Assembly (NCBI RefSeq): GCF_013304445.1
Contig: NZ_JAAITA010000024.1
Span: 1 to 37,045 of the forward strand
From: Blautia hansenii
Lineage (GTDB): Bacteria; Bacillota; Clostridia; Lachnospirales; Lachnospiraceae
Direction: 5' to 3'
Length of the DNA stretch: 37,045 nucleotides
A model generated the notes under the pieces. The model was not told the origin of the DNA. It saw only the letters and a program-made list of their open reading frames with translations, and made no database searches. The translations under genes and the position numbers were made by a program. The first letter of the stretch is position 1, and each line of letters begins with the position of its first letter. Shown here one piece after another: positions 25,705 through 33,291 of this stretch.

Positions 25705-26400
25705 TTATAATGGAATGATCCTTGGAACTTGTACTCCTGCTGTAATTCCCATTTCTATCTTTCTCCTATAATCCCGAAAACTATGGATACGAAACCCAGG
25801 CATTCCCCAAGCACAAGAAATTTTGCGAACATAGTACTCGTTTGATTTTGTGAATATTTTCCCTTGCTTCCTGTGCAATAACTTCATAATCCGTAACGAC
25901 TGAGTTGAAATCTTAGGAAACGTTCCATTAACTTTTTTATACAAATCTCCTCTTTTGGTTTCTTCCAAAATAATAGTTTTTCCATGCATACAGGACCATT
26001 CTATACATGGAATATCTGCACTTCTTATCCCTGTTTCCATTGCAATTCTCAAAAATAAGGAAGTTTCAAAATCCTTTTTATATAGGAATTGATCTGCTAT
26101 CATCTTGTAATGATCAACAAAATAAATTTCTCCTATCTTTCTTTGTAGTTCTGCCAAAGATATGCTATTCAGCCATTCCAGTTTTCCTCTGTATTTTTCA
26201 ACAAATATCATCCCCTGCTCAGCTTCAAAAGATTGCCTCAAATCACGGATAGCCTCTGACCAACATTTTCTTTGTCCAGGTAACAATAAACATACCATTT
26301 TCTGTAAAAATTTTTCTTCACTATCCGGATTCCACTGTATTAAACGCTTTAGTTCTTCATAGGCTTGATTTACTTTATATTCCATTGTACTATTTCTCAT
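25705..26400 (-). CDS. Tyrosine-recombinase-like protein, nucleophile not found (231 aa)
   Basis: The catalytic-domain start FLRIAMETGIRSADIPCIEW contains the first Arg. HSFRDYRRK supplies the H-x-x-R box. Between them lies a Lys-rich beta turn (ILEETKRGDLYKKV). After H-x-x-R the frame ends at VQVPRIIPL, with no GH and no Tyr nucleophile. In a neighbouring frame the bases go on as KDHSIIKNRL, which could be the lost part after a frameshift. It may be inactive or a directionality/regulatory relative. The N-terminal 120 residues are helical. It overlaps the next upstream gene by a few bases. Confidence 0.6.
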   Translation of the reverse strand: MRNSTMEYKVNQAYEELKRLIQWNPDSEEKFLQKMVCLLLPGQRKCWSEAIRDLRQSFEAEQGMIFVEKYRGKLEWLNSISLAELQRKIGEIYFVDHYKMIADQFLYKKDFETSLFLRIAMETGIRSADIPCIEWSCMHGKTIILEETKRGDLYKKVNGTFPKISTQSLRIMKLLHRKQGKIFTKSNEYYVRKISCAWGMPGFRIHSFRDYRRKIEMGITAGVQVPRIIPL

Positions 26401-26683
26401 CTTCAGATTCTCCTTCGTATGGCTCTAAAATCTTTGAAGCCCTCTCCACAAACATCCTGTCTGCCCCTGAAATCTCATATTCTTTCCAAAGTGTCTTATG
26501 TATCTGTTCCTCTGTTAAATCTCTACACTTTTCCTGCAGCATACGGACAAATGGATATATCATAGTCGCATGAATATTTTTCCCGGATCGTACCATATCT
26601 CCTTCCATTTGATATGCTTCCTGTAAGCATTCCAGTATAATGCGAACATCCGTAACACTTTCTCTCATTGTGCTTCCCCTCAT
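26390..26683 (-). CDS. Small unrecognised helical protein (97 aa)
   Basis: It is an acidic helical protein (VRIILECLQEAYQMEG, LTEEQIHKTLWKEY) without a known motif. AGGAGG lies 9 bp before ATG 26683; an ATG 15 bp later is possible. The end overlaps the recombinase-like gene by 11 bp, so both are cotranscribed. Confidence 0.6.
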   Translation of the reverse strand: MRGSTMRESVTDVRIILECLQEAYQMEGDMVRSGKNIHATMIYPFVRMLQEKCRDLTEEQIHKTLWKEYEISGADRMFVERASKILEPYEGESEDEK

Positions 26684-26700
26684 CAGGCTTATCCTCCTAT

Positions 26701-26922
26701 TTACATACGTACTCTCAATCCATCTAATCTCGACACGTTCAGTCCAACCAGATACCAGTCATCTCCCATTTCAATTCGGACCGGAACCCAAACATTTTTC
26801 ACCTTTACATCAAAACATTCCCCGCAATGTAGTCCTCCATAAAAAGATTCCAAATCAAAACGTATATCATACCTCCCTGTTTCAGTATCATAAAACAATG
26901 TACCTTCTCTGTGTTCACTCAT
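26701..26922 (-). CDS. DUF5348-family protein (73 aa)
   Basis: The strands GTLFYDTETGRYDIRFDLES, FYGGLHCGECFDV and VPVRIEMGDDWYLVGL are those of DUF5348, a small beta-rich protein common in Firmicute conjugative elements. Role unknown. It lies between the serine recombinase and the small helical protein on one likely transcript, preceded by AAGGAGG. Confidence 0.75.
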   Translation of the reverse strand: MSEHREGTLFYDTETGRYDIRFDLESFYGGLHCGECFDVKVKNVWVPVRIEMGDDWYLVGLNVSRLDGLRVRM

Positions 26923-26970
26923 AATATCTGCCTCCTTAAATTTTTCTTTTACTTAGTAATTACCTCATCT

Positions 26971-27627
26971 CTATACAGATTGAAGAAATTCCGGAAAAAT
27001 TTCATAAAAGTTTTTCCGATACCGATAATAGGTAGAAGAAGTTAACCCCAACTCCCGCTGCAGTTGTGTCGGTGTTACCTTCTTTTGTACCACCCTCATA
27101 AATTCCTGGTTAAACTTTTCCTGTTCTATAGCCCGTGGTCTTCCTACTTCATCCCATTCACCCCGAAGCCTTTTTGCCTCCATACCTTCCTTTTGTCGCT
27201 TCTCCTTTTTCTCCATCTCTGCCTGTGCCATGGATGCATAGAGTTCAATCATCATATTATTGATTGTTTCTATCATCATCTTTGCCAGATTATTTTCCAT
27301 CTGAGACAGGTCAAACAACGTGGTAGGAAGTTCCAATACCATTACCCGAACCCCTTTTTCTTCTAAAAAACGTAGCTGCTTTAAAATCTCCTGCTTGTTC
27401 CTGCCAAGTCTGTCCAGCTCTGTAATAATCAGGGTATCCCCTACCCGTAAAACATCTTCCACAAGAACGGTATAACGTGGTCTGTCAAAATTTTTACCGG
27501 TTATCTTATCTGTAAAAATACTTTCCAGTTTAATTTTCTGATTTTCACAGAACCTCTTTATTTCTATAATACCTCGGTCCAAGTGTTGTTCCTTAGTACT
27601 GATTCTGTGATACCCATAATATGCCAT
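26971..27627 (-). CDS. Serine recombinase, resolvase/invertase family (218 aa)
   Basis: The N-terminal catalytic domain begins YGYHRISTKEQ with the nucleophile Ser10, followed by FTDKITGKNFDRPRY, LIITELDRLGRNKQEIL and a long E-helix (NNMMIELYASMAQAEMEKKEKRQKEG). A C-terminal helix-turn-helix (VTPTQLQRELGLTSSTYYRYRK) binds DNA. The size is that of a small resolvase or invertase, not a large integrase. Three spaced copies of a CCAAAAAGT motif upstream are candidate crossover or accessory sites. It may resolve multimers or mark the end of the mobile region. Confidence 0.9.
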   Translation of the reverse strand: MAYYGYHRISTKEQHLDRGIIEIKRFCENQKIKLESIFTDKITGKNFDRPRYTVLVEDVLRVGDTLIITELDRLGRNKQEILKQLRFLEEKGVRVMVLELPTTLFDLSQMENNLAKMMIETINNMMIELYASMAQAEMEKKEKRQKEGMEAKRLRGEWDEVGRPRAIEQEKFNQEFMRVVQKKVTPTQLQRELGLTSSTYYRYRKNFYEIFPEFLQSV

Positions 27628-27648
27628 ACGTATCCCCCTTTATACATT

Positions 27649-27756
27649 CCCAAAAAGTCTTAAAATATTTTGGCATATCTCAAAACTTTCTTATATACTT
27701 TTTGGAAATAAAAAAATAGCCTATTACATCTCCCATCAAAAAGCATACTTTTTGGG
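27649..27756. repeat. Three spaced AAAAAGT motifs, candidate resolvase site
   Basis: CCCAAAAAGT (27649-27658), ACTTTTTGGA (27697-27706) and ACTTTTTGGG (27747-27756) occur upstream of the serine recombinase at about 50-bp steps, with the first inverted relative to the others. The last also forms a hairpin with CTCCCATCAAAAAG. This spacing resembles a three-part res site. Confidence 0.45.
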
Positions 27757-27849
27757 AGGTGACTTTCACTACTTCTGTACGCAAGATGGCATAAAAAAGC
27801 AACAAAAAAAGACAGAGGTTTTTAAAAATTTCCTCTGTCTTCAGATCAA

Positions 27850-28251
27850 CTATTCTGGAAAGATGTCCATCTTTTTTCCTTCAAACTTATATCCTACACC
27901 TCTCACTGTTTTAATATAGCGGCACTGCTTTAGCTCCGGTTCAATTTTCTTTCTCATACTGGATACCAGACAGTACACAATATTATCAATGCTTTCCGGC
28001 AATTCCTCGTTATAAAGAATCTCAAAAATTTTTTCTTTGGTAAATATCACACCTGGTCTCCCTGACAAAAGCATAAACAATTCATACTCTGCTTTCGTTA
28101 AGACGATCTCCGTCTGTCCTCTATAAATCTTATGATAATCCGGATAAATCCTAAAATCGGAATTTTCTTCATCCTCTCCCCGGATGTTTTTTATATTTTC
28201 CACTACATATTCTTTGTATCCCAATACAGTTGAAATAGTTACTTTCCCCAA
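27850..28251 (-). CDS. OmpR-type winged-helix protein without receiver (133 aa)
   Basis: Residues 38-125 match Trans_reg_C: IVLTKAEYELFMLLSGRPG, VFTKEKIFEILYNE-like, IDNIVYCLVSSMRKKIEP and YIKTVRGVGYKF. There is no receiver domain, only a 37-residue N-terminus. The start is TTG 28251 after AAGGGAAG. A hairpin-like repeat and T-rich DNA follow. It lies downstream of the hydrolase gene in the same direction; its target is unknown. Confidence 0.8.
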   Translation of the reverse strand: MGKVTISTVLGYKEYVVENIKNIRGEDEENSDFRIYPDYHKIYRGQTEIVLTKAEYELFMLLSGRPGVIFTKEKIFEILYNEELPESIDNIVYCLVSSMRKKIEPELKQCRYIKTVRGVGYKFEGKKMDIFPE

Positions 28252-28306
28252 GCTACACTTCCCTTCTGTTTTCTCTTATTTAGAAATCTCATCACACAGA
28301 TTCCTT

Positions 28307-29326
28307 TTAAAAATGATTCTCTATTCTCCATTCATCGATAAGCTGGACAACCTGCGTTAAATTGGTATACCAGATATAATGTCCTCCATTTACAATATAT
28401 AACTGGTGATTACCAGATTCTAAATCCAATTGATTTCTATGAGCAGTCTCCCATGCCGGAACATTTTGTACATTCTCTGAAGAAATCATGGTTAATACAG
28501 GAAGTGCCGATGGGAATTTTTTATTCTTTATAGAGAGTAATGATTGATCCATCCCGTTCACTTCATTTCTAATCGTATCGTTGCTGCTTAAAGAATATGC
28601 CTGAATGTATTCCTCCCTATCACTCTCCGTATAAGTGTACCCGGAAACCTGTGGTAATGCTGCCCCATATTTATCTGGATCTGTTTTCAGTGCCATCTGG
28701 AATTCTTCCAAAGAAGAAAAAGAATTCTTGATTTTCTGAAATTCATCAATTCCCTGCAGCATATATTTCTTTTCCATTTCCATAGCCTCTGCCAGTTCTT
28801 CATCATATACCGTATTATCAACAGCAATGAAACCTTTTACTTTTTCGGGATAATTCTGTACAAAGTTGAGTCCATATACTCCAGAAATCGAATGTACCAG
28901 CAATACACACTGCTTAATTCCCATGGTGTCCAGTGCAGCATTCAATTCACTATTGATATTATCTACAGTTCGATCCGTTGCTGCAACATCACTAAGCCCA
29001 TATCCAAACGGCTCTACAATCACTATGTTAAAACTCTCATCTAAAGATTGTGCCAGAGGTTTGAAGTAGATATGCGGTGATGGAACTCCCAGAGCCGGCA
29101 TCATCACCAATGTGGTTTTTCCTTCATCTGCAAATGTTTCTCCACTTGCATCCAATTTTCCATACAAAGCAAGATGCATATTATTCCCTTTCACCGTGAT
29201 ATATTTACTCGCATATCCAACTTGTGTTGCTCCCATAGCATATACCATATTAGAATTCCCTACCAAAAATGCAAACAGCATCGCAACCGTCACAATTCTT
29301 GAGATTTGCTTTTTGTATCTTCTCAT
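28307..29326 (-). CDS. Secreted alpha/beta hydrolase (339 aa)
   Basis: A signal peptide with KKQISRIV followed by a hydrophobic core ends near VYAMG, so the enzyme is exported. The alpha/beta hydrolase fold is shown by VEPFGYGLSD, the nucleophile elbow VHSISGVYG (Ser), an Asp-bearing AVDNTVYDEE region, and the catalytic His in VNGGHYIWYTN. AGGAGGG is 5 bp before ATG 29326. It begins 19 bp after the metK stop and is likely cotranscribed with it. Substrate cannot be told; esters or peptides are possible. Confidence 0.85.
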   Translation of the reverse strand: MRRYKKQISRIVTVAMLFAFLVGNSNMVYAMGATQVGYASKYITVKGNNMHLALYGKLDASGETFADEGKTTLVMMPALGVPSPHIYFKPLAQSLDESFNIVIVEPFGYGLSDVAATDRTVDNINSELNAALDTMGIKQCVLLVHSISGVYGLNFVQNYPEKVKGFIAVDNTVYDEELAEAMEMEKKYMLQGIDEFQKIKNSFSSLEEFQMALKTDPDKYGAALPQVSGYTYTESDREEYIQAYSLSSNDTIRNEVNGMDQSLLSIKNKKFPSALPVLTMISSENVQNVPAWETAHRNQLDLESGNHQLYIVNGGHYIWYTNLTQVVQLIDEWRIENHF

Positions 29327-29345
29327 ACGCTCCCTCCTAAGTAAA

Positions 29346-30536
29346 TTATTTCAAATATTTTTTCAGTTCTTCTACCTTGTCTAATCTTTCCCATGGAAGG
29401 TTGAGATCATTTCTTCCAAAATGTCCATAGGCTGCCGTCTGTTTATAGATTGGACGGCGGAGATTCAACGTCTGAATGATTCCTGCTGGTCGCAGATCAA
29501 ATTCTTTTCTTATCATATCTACCAGACTCTCATCTGAAATTTTCCCGGTTCCAAAGGTGTCTACCATAATAGAGGTCGGATGAGCCACCCCAATTGCGTA
29601 AGACAACTGAATTTCACATTTTTTTGCTAGACCTGCAGCCACAATATTCTTCGCAACATAACGAGCAGCATAAGATGCAGAACGATCTACTTTCGTACAG
29701 TCTTTTCCAGAAAAAGCTCCGCCGCCATGCCGTGCCATACCACCATAGGTATCTACAATAATCTTGCGTCCTGTTACACCACTATCTCCGTGAGGACCAC
29801 CGATGACAAAACGCCCTGTTGGATTGATGAAAAATTTTGTATTCTCATCTACCAGTTCTGTTGGAATAATCGGTTCCAATACATATTTTTTTATATCTTC
29901 GTGGATCTGCTCCTGTGTCACATCTGGATCATGCTGTGTTGACAGAACCACTGCATCCAACCGGTGCGGAATACCTGCTTCGTCATATTCTACAGTAACC
30001 TGACTCTTACCGTCCGGTCTTAAATAATTCAACAAACCATCTTTACGGACCTGCGTAAGCTGCCGAGTCAATTTGTGTGCCAGTGAAATTGGATATGGCA
30101 TAAATTCATTCGTTTCGTCACATGCGTAACCAAACATCATACCCTGATCCCCAGCACCAATTGCATCAAGCTCTTCTTCTGACATTTTGTGTTCTTTTGC
30201 TTCCAATGCCTTATTCACACCCAAAGCAATATCTGCTGACTGCTCATCAATTGCCGTTAAGACGGCACAGGTATGTGCATCAAATCCATAATCTCCGTTG
30301 TCATAACCAATTTCTTTAATCGTTTCTCTTACCACCTGCTGCATATCTATATACGCATTGGTCGTGATTTCTCCCATCACTAATACCATACCCGTTGTAA
30401 TTGCAGTCTCACAGGCCACTCTGCTCATCGGATCCTTCTCCATAAGAGCATCCAATATGGCGTCTGATATGGCATCACAAATTTTGTCCGGATGTCCTTC
30501 TGTTACCGATTCTGAGGTAAATAATCTTTTCTCCAT
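29346..30536 (-). CDS. metK: S-adenosylmethionine synthetase (396 aa)
   Basis: The full MetK is present: [31 protein letters not shown], the [12 protein letters not shown] nucleotide-site motif, [20 protein letters not shown] and [17 protein letters not shown]. It makes SAM from methionine and ATP. AAAGGAG lies 8 bp before the ATG. No S-box riboswitch was recognised in the 290 bp upstream, although many Firmicute metK genes have one. It may be the host's housekeeping copy or an extra one. Its neighbours (secreted hydrolase, peptide cluster) differ from a normal methionine-cycle context. Confidence 0.95.
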   Translation of the reverse strand: MEKRLFTSESVTEGHPDKICDAISDAILDALMEKDPMSRVACETAITTGMVLVMGEITTNAYIDMQQVVRETIKEIGYDNGDYGFDAHTCAVLTAIDEQSADIALGVNKALEAKEHKMSEEELDAIGAGDQGMMFGYACDETNEFMPYPISLAHKLTRQLTQVRKDGLLNYLRPDGKSQVTVEYDEAGIPHRLDAVVLSTQHDPDVTQEQIHEDIKKYVLEPIIPTELVDENTKFFINPTGRFVIGGPHGDSGVTGRKIIVDTYGGMARHGGGAFSGKDCTKVDRSASYAARYVAKNIVAAGLAKKCEIQLSYAIGVAHPTSIMVDTFGTGKISDESLVDMIRKEFDLRPAGIIQTLNLRRPIYKQTAAYGHFGRNDLNLPWERLDKVEELKKYLK

Positions 30537-30823
30537 AGTAAATTCTCCTTTGTATCAATATTTCATATTTGTCAATAACATAAAATATCTTTACTATGAT
30601 TACTATATTTTTTGTCTACATTGTACTTTTTTCTGTCCGGTTGGTTTTATCTTTAAACCAAATGACTTTGCTATTCTTCTATGAAATAACATATCCATCT
30701 AATTAAATCAAAATATTAGCAAGACTGGTTATTTAATCGCTTACACCTTCATGGCAGTATTGATACTACTATCATTCTCCACATAAAAAAAACAGTGTAA
30801 ATCCACTGCTTTTTCTCCATCAC
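30537..30823. other. Intergenic leader between wHTH gene and metK
   Basis: It holds a terminator for the upstream minus-strand gene (CAGTG/CACTG around GATTTA with a T run, near 30784-30813), and a GGTTT/AAACC hairpin. On the metK side, TTGACA near 30580 (minus strand) is too close to the start for a normal promoter leader. No S-box or other known riboswitch was recognised. Confidence 0.45.
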
Positions 30824-31237
30824 TTAATCTGTAATTTCCACAAATGAGTATCTTTCTTCATTCTTTTGTACTATTGCAGAACCCGTTTGTTCCTTTATTG
30901 TTTTTAATAACTCTTCCACATATATTTGAGCTTCATACACTTCAATGTTCGTAGCGTATGCAATTTCTTTAATCGAAAAACTCAACTCTGAATCACTCAT
31001 CAAAAGTTCTAAAATATCCCATTGCAGATCAGTAATTATAATTTCCGTTCCATCATAAATCATCCTTTTCTTTTTAAATTCAATATCCCATTTTCCGAAA
31101 TGAACTCTTTCTTCTTCTATTGTATTTTGCATATCTAATCGCATGACTACAAAGGACGCTTCCGGCCAATATTTCTTTAACAATTCCTCTGCTTTTTTTC
31201 TTTCCTCACAATTCTTAAAGTATAATAATTCTCCCAT
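30824..31237 (-). CDS. Winged-helix-like regulatory protein (137 aa)
   Basis: The middle and C-terminal part resembles an OmpR-like winged helix (IIITDLQWDILELLMSD, FSIKEIAYATNIEVYEAQIY, VEELLKTIKEQTGSAIV). The N-terminal 50 residues (LYFKNCEERKKAEELLKKYWP) are not recognised. ATG 31237 is chosen, 6 bp after AGGAGG; the upstream ATG overlaps that site. It lies between metK and the XRE gene on the same strand. A hairpin terminator follows. Confidence 0.6.
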   Translation of the reverse strand: MGELLYFKNCEERKKAEELLKKYWPEASFVVMRLDMQNTIEEERVHFGKWDIEFKKKRMIYDGTEIIITDLQWDILELLMSDSELSFSIKEIAYATNIEVYEAQIYVEELLKTIKEQTGSAIVQKNEERYSFVEITD

Positions 31238-31309
31238 TCTCTGCCTCCTCATATCATTTATCGTTATACTTTAAGTATACAGCCGAATTATTGCAGAAAT
31301 CTTATTAAA

Positions 31310-31666
31310 TTATTCCTTTAGCCTTTTTTCTATGATACTATCTTCATTGTATTTGTGTAACTGACCGCCCAATAAACGCTTTCCTATAATAATCCAGGTA
31401 TCTCTATTGTACTGGTCCATATCTCTATACAACTCCATAATTTCTCTTTTATTATCCTGTTCTCTCTGCTGTTCTTCTTCATCTTTTCTCAATATATAAT
31501 CAACTGGGACTTTAAAGAATTTGGATAATGCAAGCAACATATCACCAGAAATATTCTCGTCTACCTTTTCATACTTACTAATTGTCTGCTGACTGACTCC
31601 TATTTCTTCCCCTAACCTTGTCTGAGTCAGGCCTAATTTTTTTCTTAATTCAGATATTCGATTCAC
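31310..31666 (-). CDS. XRE-family regulator (118 aa)
   Basis: A Cro/CI helix-turn-helix fills residues 1-62: ISELRKKLGLTQTRLGEEIG, VSQQTISKYEK, then ISGDMLLALSKFFKVPVDYIL. A charged linker and a helical tail (LYRDMDQYNRDTWIIIGKRLL) follow, likely for dimers. GTG 31666 follows GGGAGGTG at 7 bp. It is divergent from the response-regulator-like gene, over a control region with palindromes and direct repeats. It may govern the neighbouring peptide cluster. Confidence 0.85.
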   Translation of the reverse strand: MNRISELRKKLGLTQTRLGEEIGVSQQTISKYEKVDENISGDMLLALSKFFKVPVDYILRKDEEEQQREQDNKREIMELYRDMDQYNRDTWIIIGKRLLGGQLHKYNEDSIIEKRLKE

Positions 31667-31698
31667 AAGCGTACACCTCCCGATACACTCATTTTACA

Positions 31699-31771
31699 CT
31701 TAAATACACCTGTATTTTACTTCATTTAAGAGTATTACTACTATGTATCGTGGTATATCGTAGTATTACTA
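31699..31771. promoter_or_regulatory. Divergent control region with repeats
   Basis: AAATAC-ACCT-GTATTT (31702-31717) is a palindrome inside a larger CTTAAAT/ATTTAAG pair (31699-31730). AGTATTACTA occurs twice as a direct repeat (31731-31740 and 31762-31771), with TATCGTGGTATATCGTAG between. These are candidate operators for the XRE or response-regulator gene. Confidence 0.5.
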
Positions 31772-31878
31772 TCATCATTTCTATACATCTATACCGAAAA
31801 AAAGTCAATCTATACAAACAATATTACAACTTCTTTTCTTTTAAATATACTAGTGCTTATAGGGGAGGAGAAATGCTT

Positions 31879-32550
31879 ATGAAAAAACTATTATTGATTG
31901 GCAACCCGTCCGTCTTGGGGAAAAATCTGGAGAATATCTTAAAGCAAAATTATCATACCGATTTTATTTCCGCTGTACCAAAGCAAATTAGTAGCATATC
32001 CTTTAACTCTTATAATGCTTTAATCCTGGATTTCACACTGTTACATAAATACAGCCTTACCATAAGTAAAGCTGCAAAAAAATGCTCCCCAAACATCATT
32101 GTTCTGTTTTTATGTCCTACTAATATTCCAGAACAAATAATTTTGGATTTCTACGAAGCCGGTGCTAATGATCATTTATATTCGACTCTCTCATCACCAG
32201 CACTTTTAATGAAAAAATTGGATATCTTATTTACCAACTATCATCTAACCACACAGTACGAAGACAGCCATATAACTTTAAATTTTGACTCCTTAACCGC
32301 AGTGATTGACGGGATTTCTACTTCCTTTACTCCACTGGAATTTAAGCTGCTCAAACTACTCTCTCTAAATCCAAACACTGTTTTAACCAGACAACATCTT
32401 TTATATTCACTATGGGATCGAAATGGGAATCATGTAGAAGAAACCTCTCTGAATAGTATGATCTGCCGTATACGCCAAAGAATTGATACTGAAAATCATC
32501 ATTATATTAAGACAATATATGGGATTGGATATATATGGATTACATATTAA
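31879..32550 (+). CDS. Orphan OmpR-type response regulator with atypical receiver (223 aa)
   Basis: The C-terminal 90 residues are a good OmpR/PhoB winged helix (FTPLEFKLLKLLSLNPNTVL, LTRQHLLYSLWD, SLNSMICRIRQRID, YIKTIYGIGYIW). The N-terminal domain has receiver-like strands (LLLIGNPS, ALILDF, VLFLCPT), but the acidic pair after strand 1 is replaced by GNPS. Asp51 is present. Phosphorylation is therefore doubtful. No histidine kinase is seen. ATG 31879 is chosen, 8 bp after GGGGAGGAG. It points toward the peptide cluster and is a candidate regulator of it. Confidence 0.8.
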   Translation: MKKLLLIGNPSVLGKNLENILKQNYHTDFISAVPKQISSISFNSYNALILDFTLLHKYSLTISKAAKKCSPNIIVLFLCPTNIPEQIILDFYEAGANDHLYSTLSSPALLMKKLDILFTNYHLTTQYEDSHITLNFDSLTAVIDGISTSFTPLEFKLLKLLSLNPNTVLTRQHLLYSLWDRNGNHVEETSLNSMICRIRQRIDTENHHYIKTIYGIGYIWITY

Positions 32551-32602
32551 ATGAGCAGCATAATCCATTACAGATAACGCTGCTCATTCCCTATCGCACC
32601 AT

Positions 32603-32740
32603 CTATTCTGCACAAGTAATTAAACAAGTCGTCATAAAACAATCCGTTATACACGCTTTTCTTGTTACTCCACAGTCTGAAGTGTATATATTGACCTCTT
32701 CTTCCTGTAATTCAACATTCTCTAATTTTACATCGTTCAT
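32603..32740 (-). CDS. Three-Cys core precursor-like peptide A with extra C-terminal Cys (45 aa)
   Basis: An acidic leader-like half ends EEEVNIYT, followed by SDCGVTRKACITDC and a tail FMTTCLITCAE. The first three Cys follow C-X6-C-X3-C, as in five other peptides of this cluster. The usual GGGA is replaced by MTTC, and two further Cys are present. AAGGAGG is 6 bp before ATG 32740. It is last in the row B-A downstream of the transporter. It is probably a secreted, modified or disulfide-bonded peptide; the class is unknown. Confidence 0.75.
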   Translation of the reverse strand: MNDVKLENVELQEEEVNIYTSDCGVTRKACITDCFMTTCLITCAE

Positions 32741-32856
32741 AAAAATCCTCCTTGTTTCATTCCGTACTTTTGATTATGCACATATCTAAACGCTACCACC
32801 AATATTGGTATTTTGTTAATCCTCAATCGTCTCTATAAAAGCTCTCTTACTTTATG

Positions 32857-32997
32857 TTAGTTCATAGGGGTTATAAGAGCACCTCCACCGATACAATCTG
32901 TTACACAATCTTTTCTTGTTGTGCCACAATCATCTGTATATACATTCACTTCTTCTATCTCTATTTCATTATTTTTTACTTTTCTCTCGTTTTCCAT
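32857..32997 (-). CDS. Three-Cys precursor-like peptide B (46 aa)
   Basis: A leader-like half is rich in Glu, Lys and Asn and ends EIEEVNVYT. The core is DDCGTTRKDCVTDC with tail IGGGALITPMN. It has the family pattern C-X6-C-X3-C-X-GGGA. AAAGGAAA precedes ATG 32997. The GGG might also be read as a processing site, because it lies eight to nine residues before the end in several members. Confidence 0.78.
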   Translation of the reverse strand: MENERKVKNNEIEIEEVNVYTDDCGTTRKDCVTDCIGGGALITPMN

Positions 32998-33036
32998 GTC
33001 TTATTTTCCTTTCTGTATAAACTTATTCAATTGTTA

Positions 33037-33180
33037 TTAGTATTCAATATTGAGCCAAGCGCCTCCACCCAAGCAATCATTTAAACAATGAAATTGAATC
33101 TCTCCACAATCATCCGTATAAATGCTTACTTCTGCATTAAAGAGTTCTCTTGGCTCTTGCTCATCTCTTTGCTCCCTCAT
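33037..33180 (-). CDS. Three-Cys precursor-like peptide C (47 aa)
   Basis: The product starts MREQRDEQEPRELFNAEVSI and has the core DDCGEIQFHCLNDC followed by LGGGAWLNIEY. The Cys spacing equals that of the other five. There is no Ser or Thr between or after the Cys, which argues against lanthionine rings. ATG 33180 follows AAGGAGGG; an upstream ATG in the same frame lies before this site. It comes directly after the permease gene. Confidence 0.78.
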   Translation of the reverse strand: MREQRDEQEPRELFNAEVSIYTDDCGEIQFHCLNDCLGGGAWLNIEY

Positions 33181-33291
33181 CCGCCTTCCCTCCTTCCCAT
33201 TAATATTTTTTGATAACATCAGTATACTATTTTAAAATTTCATTTCCATATTTTATGTGCAGATTGCATTTTTTTCTTTCTGTTTGGATAA

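Noticed and set aside
30537-30823. SAM riboswitch before metK
   Set aside because: The S-box core and its terminator/antiterminator pair were looked for and not found.
32741-32856. Possible remnant of a seventh peptide (bases reading NIGGSV before a stop)
   Set aside because: Only five or six codons resemble the family tail and no Cys core precedes them; chance is likely.
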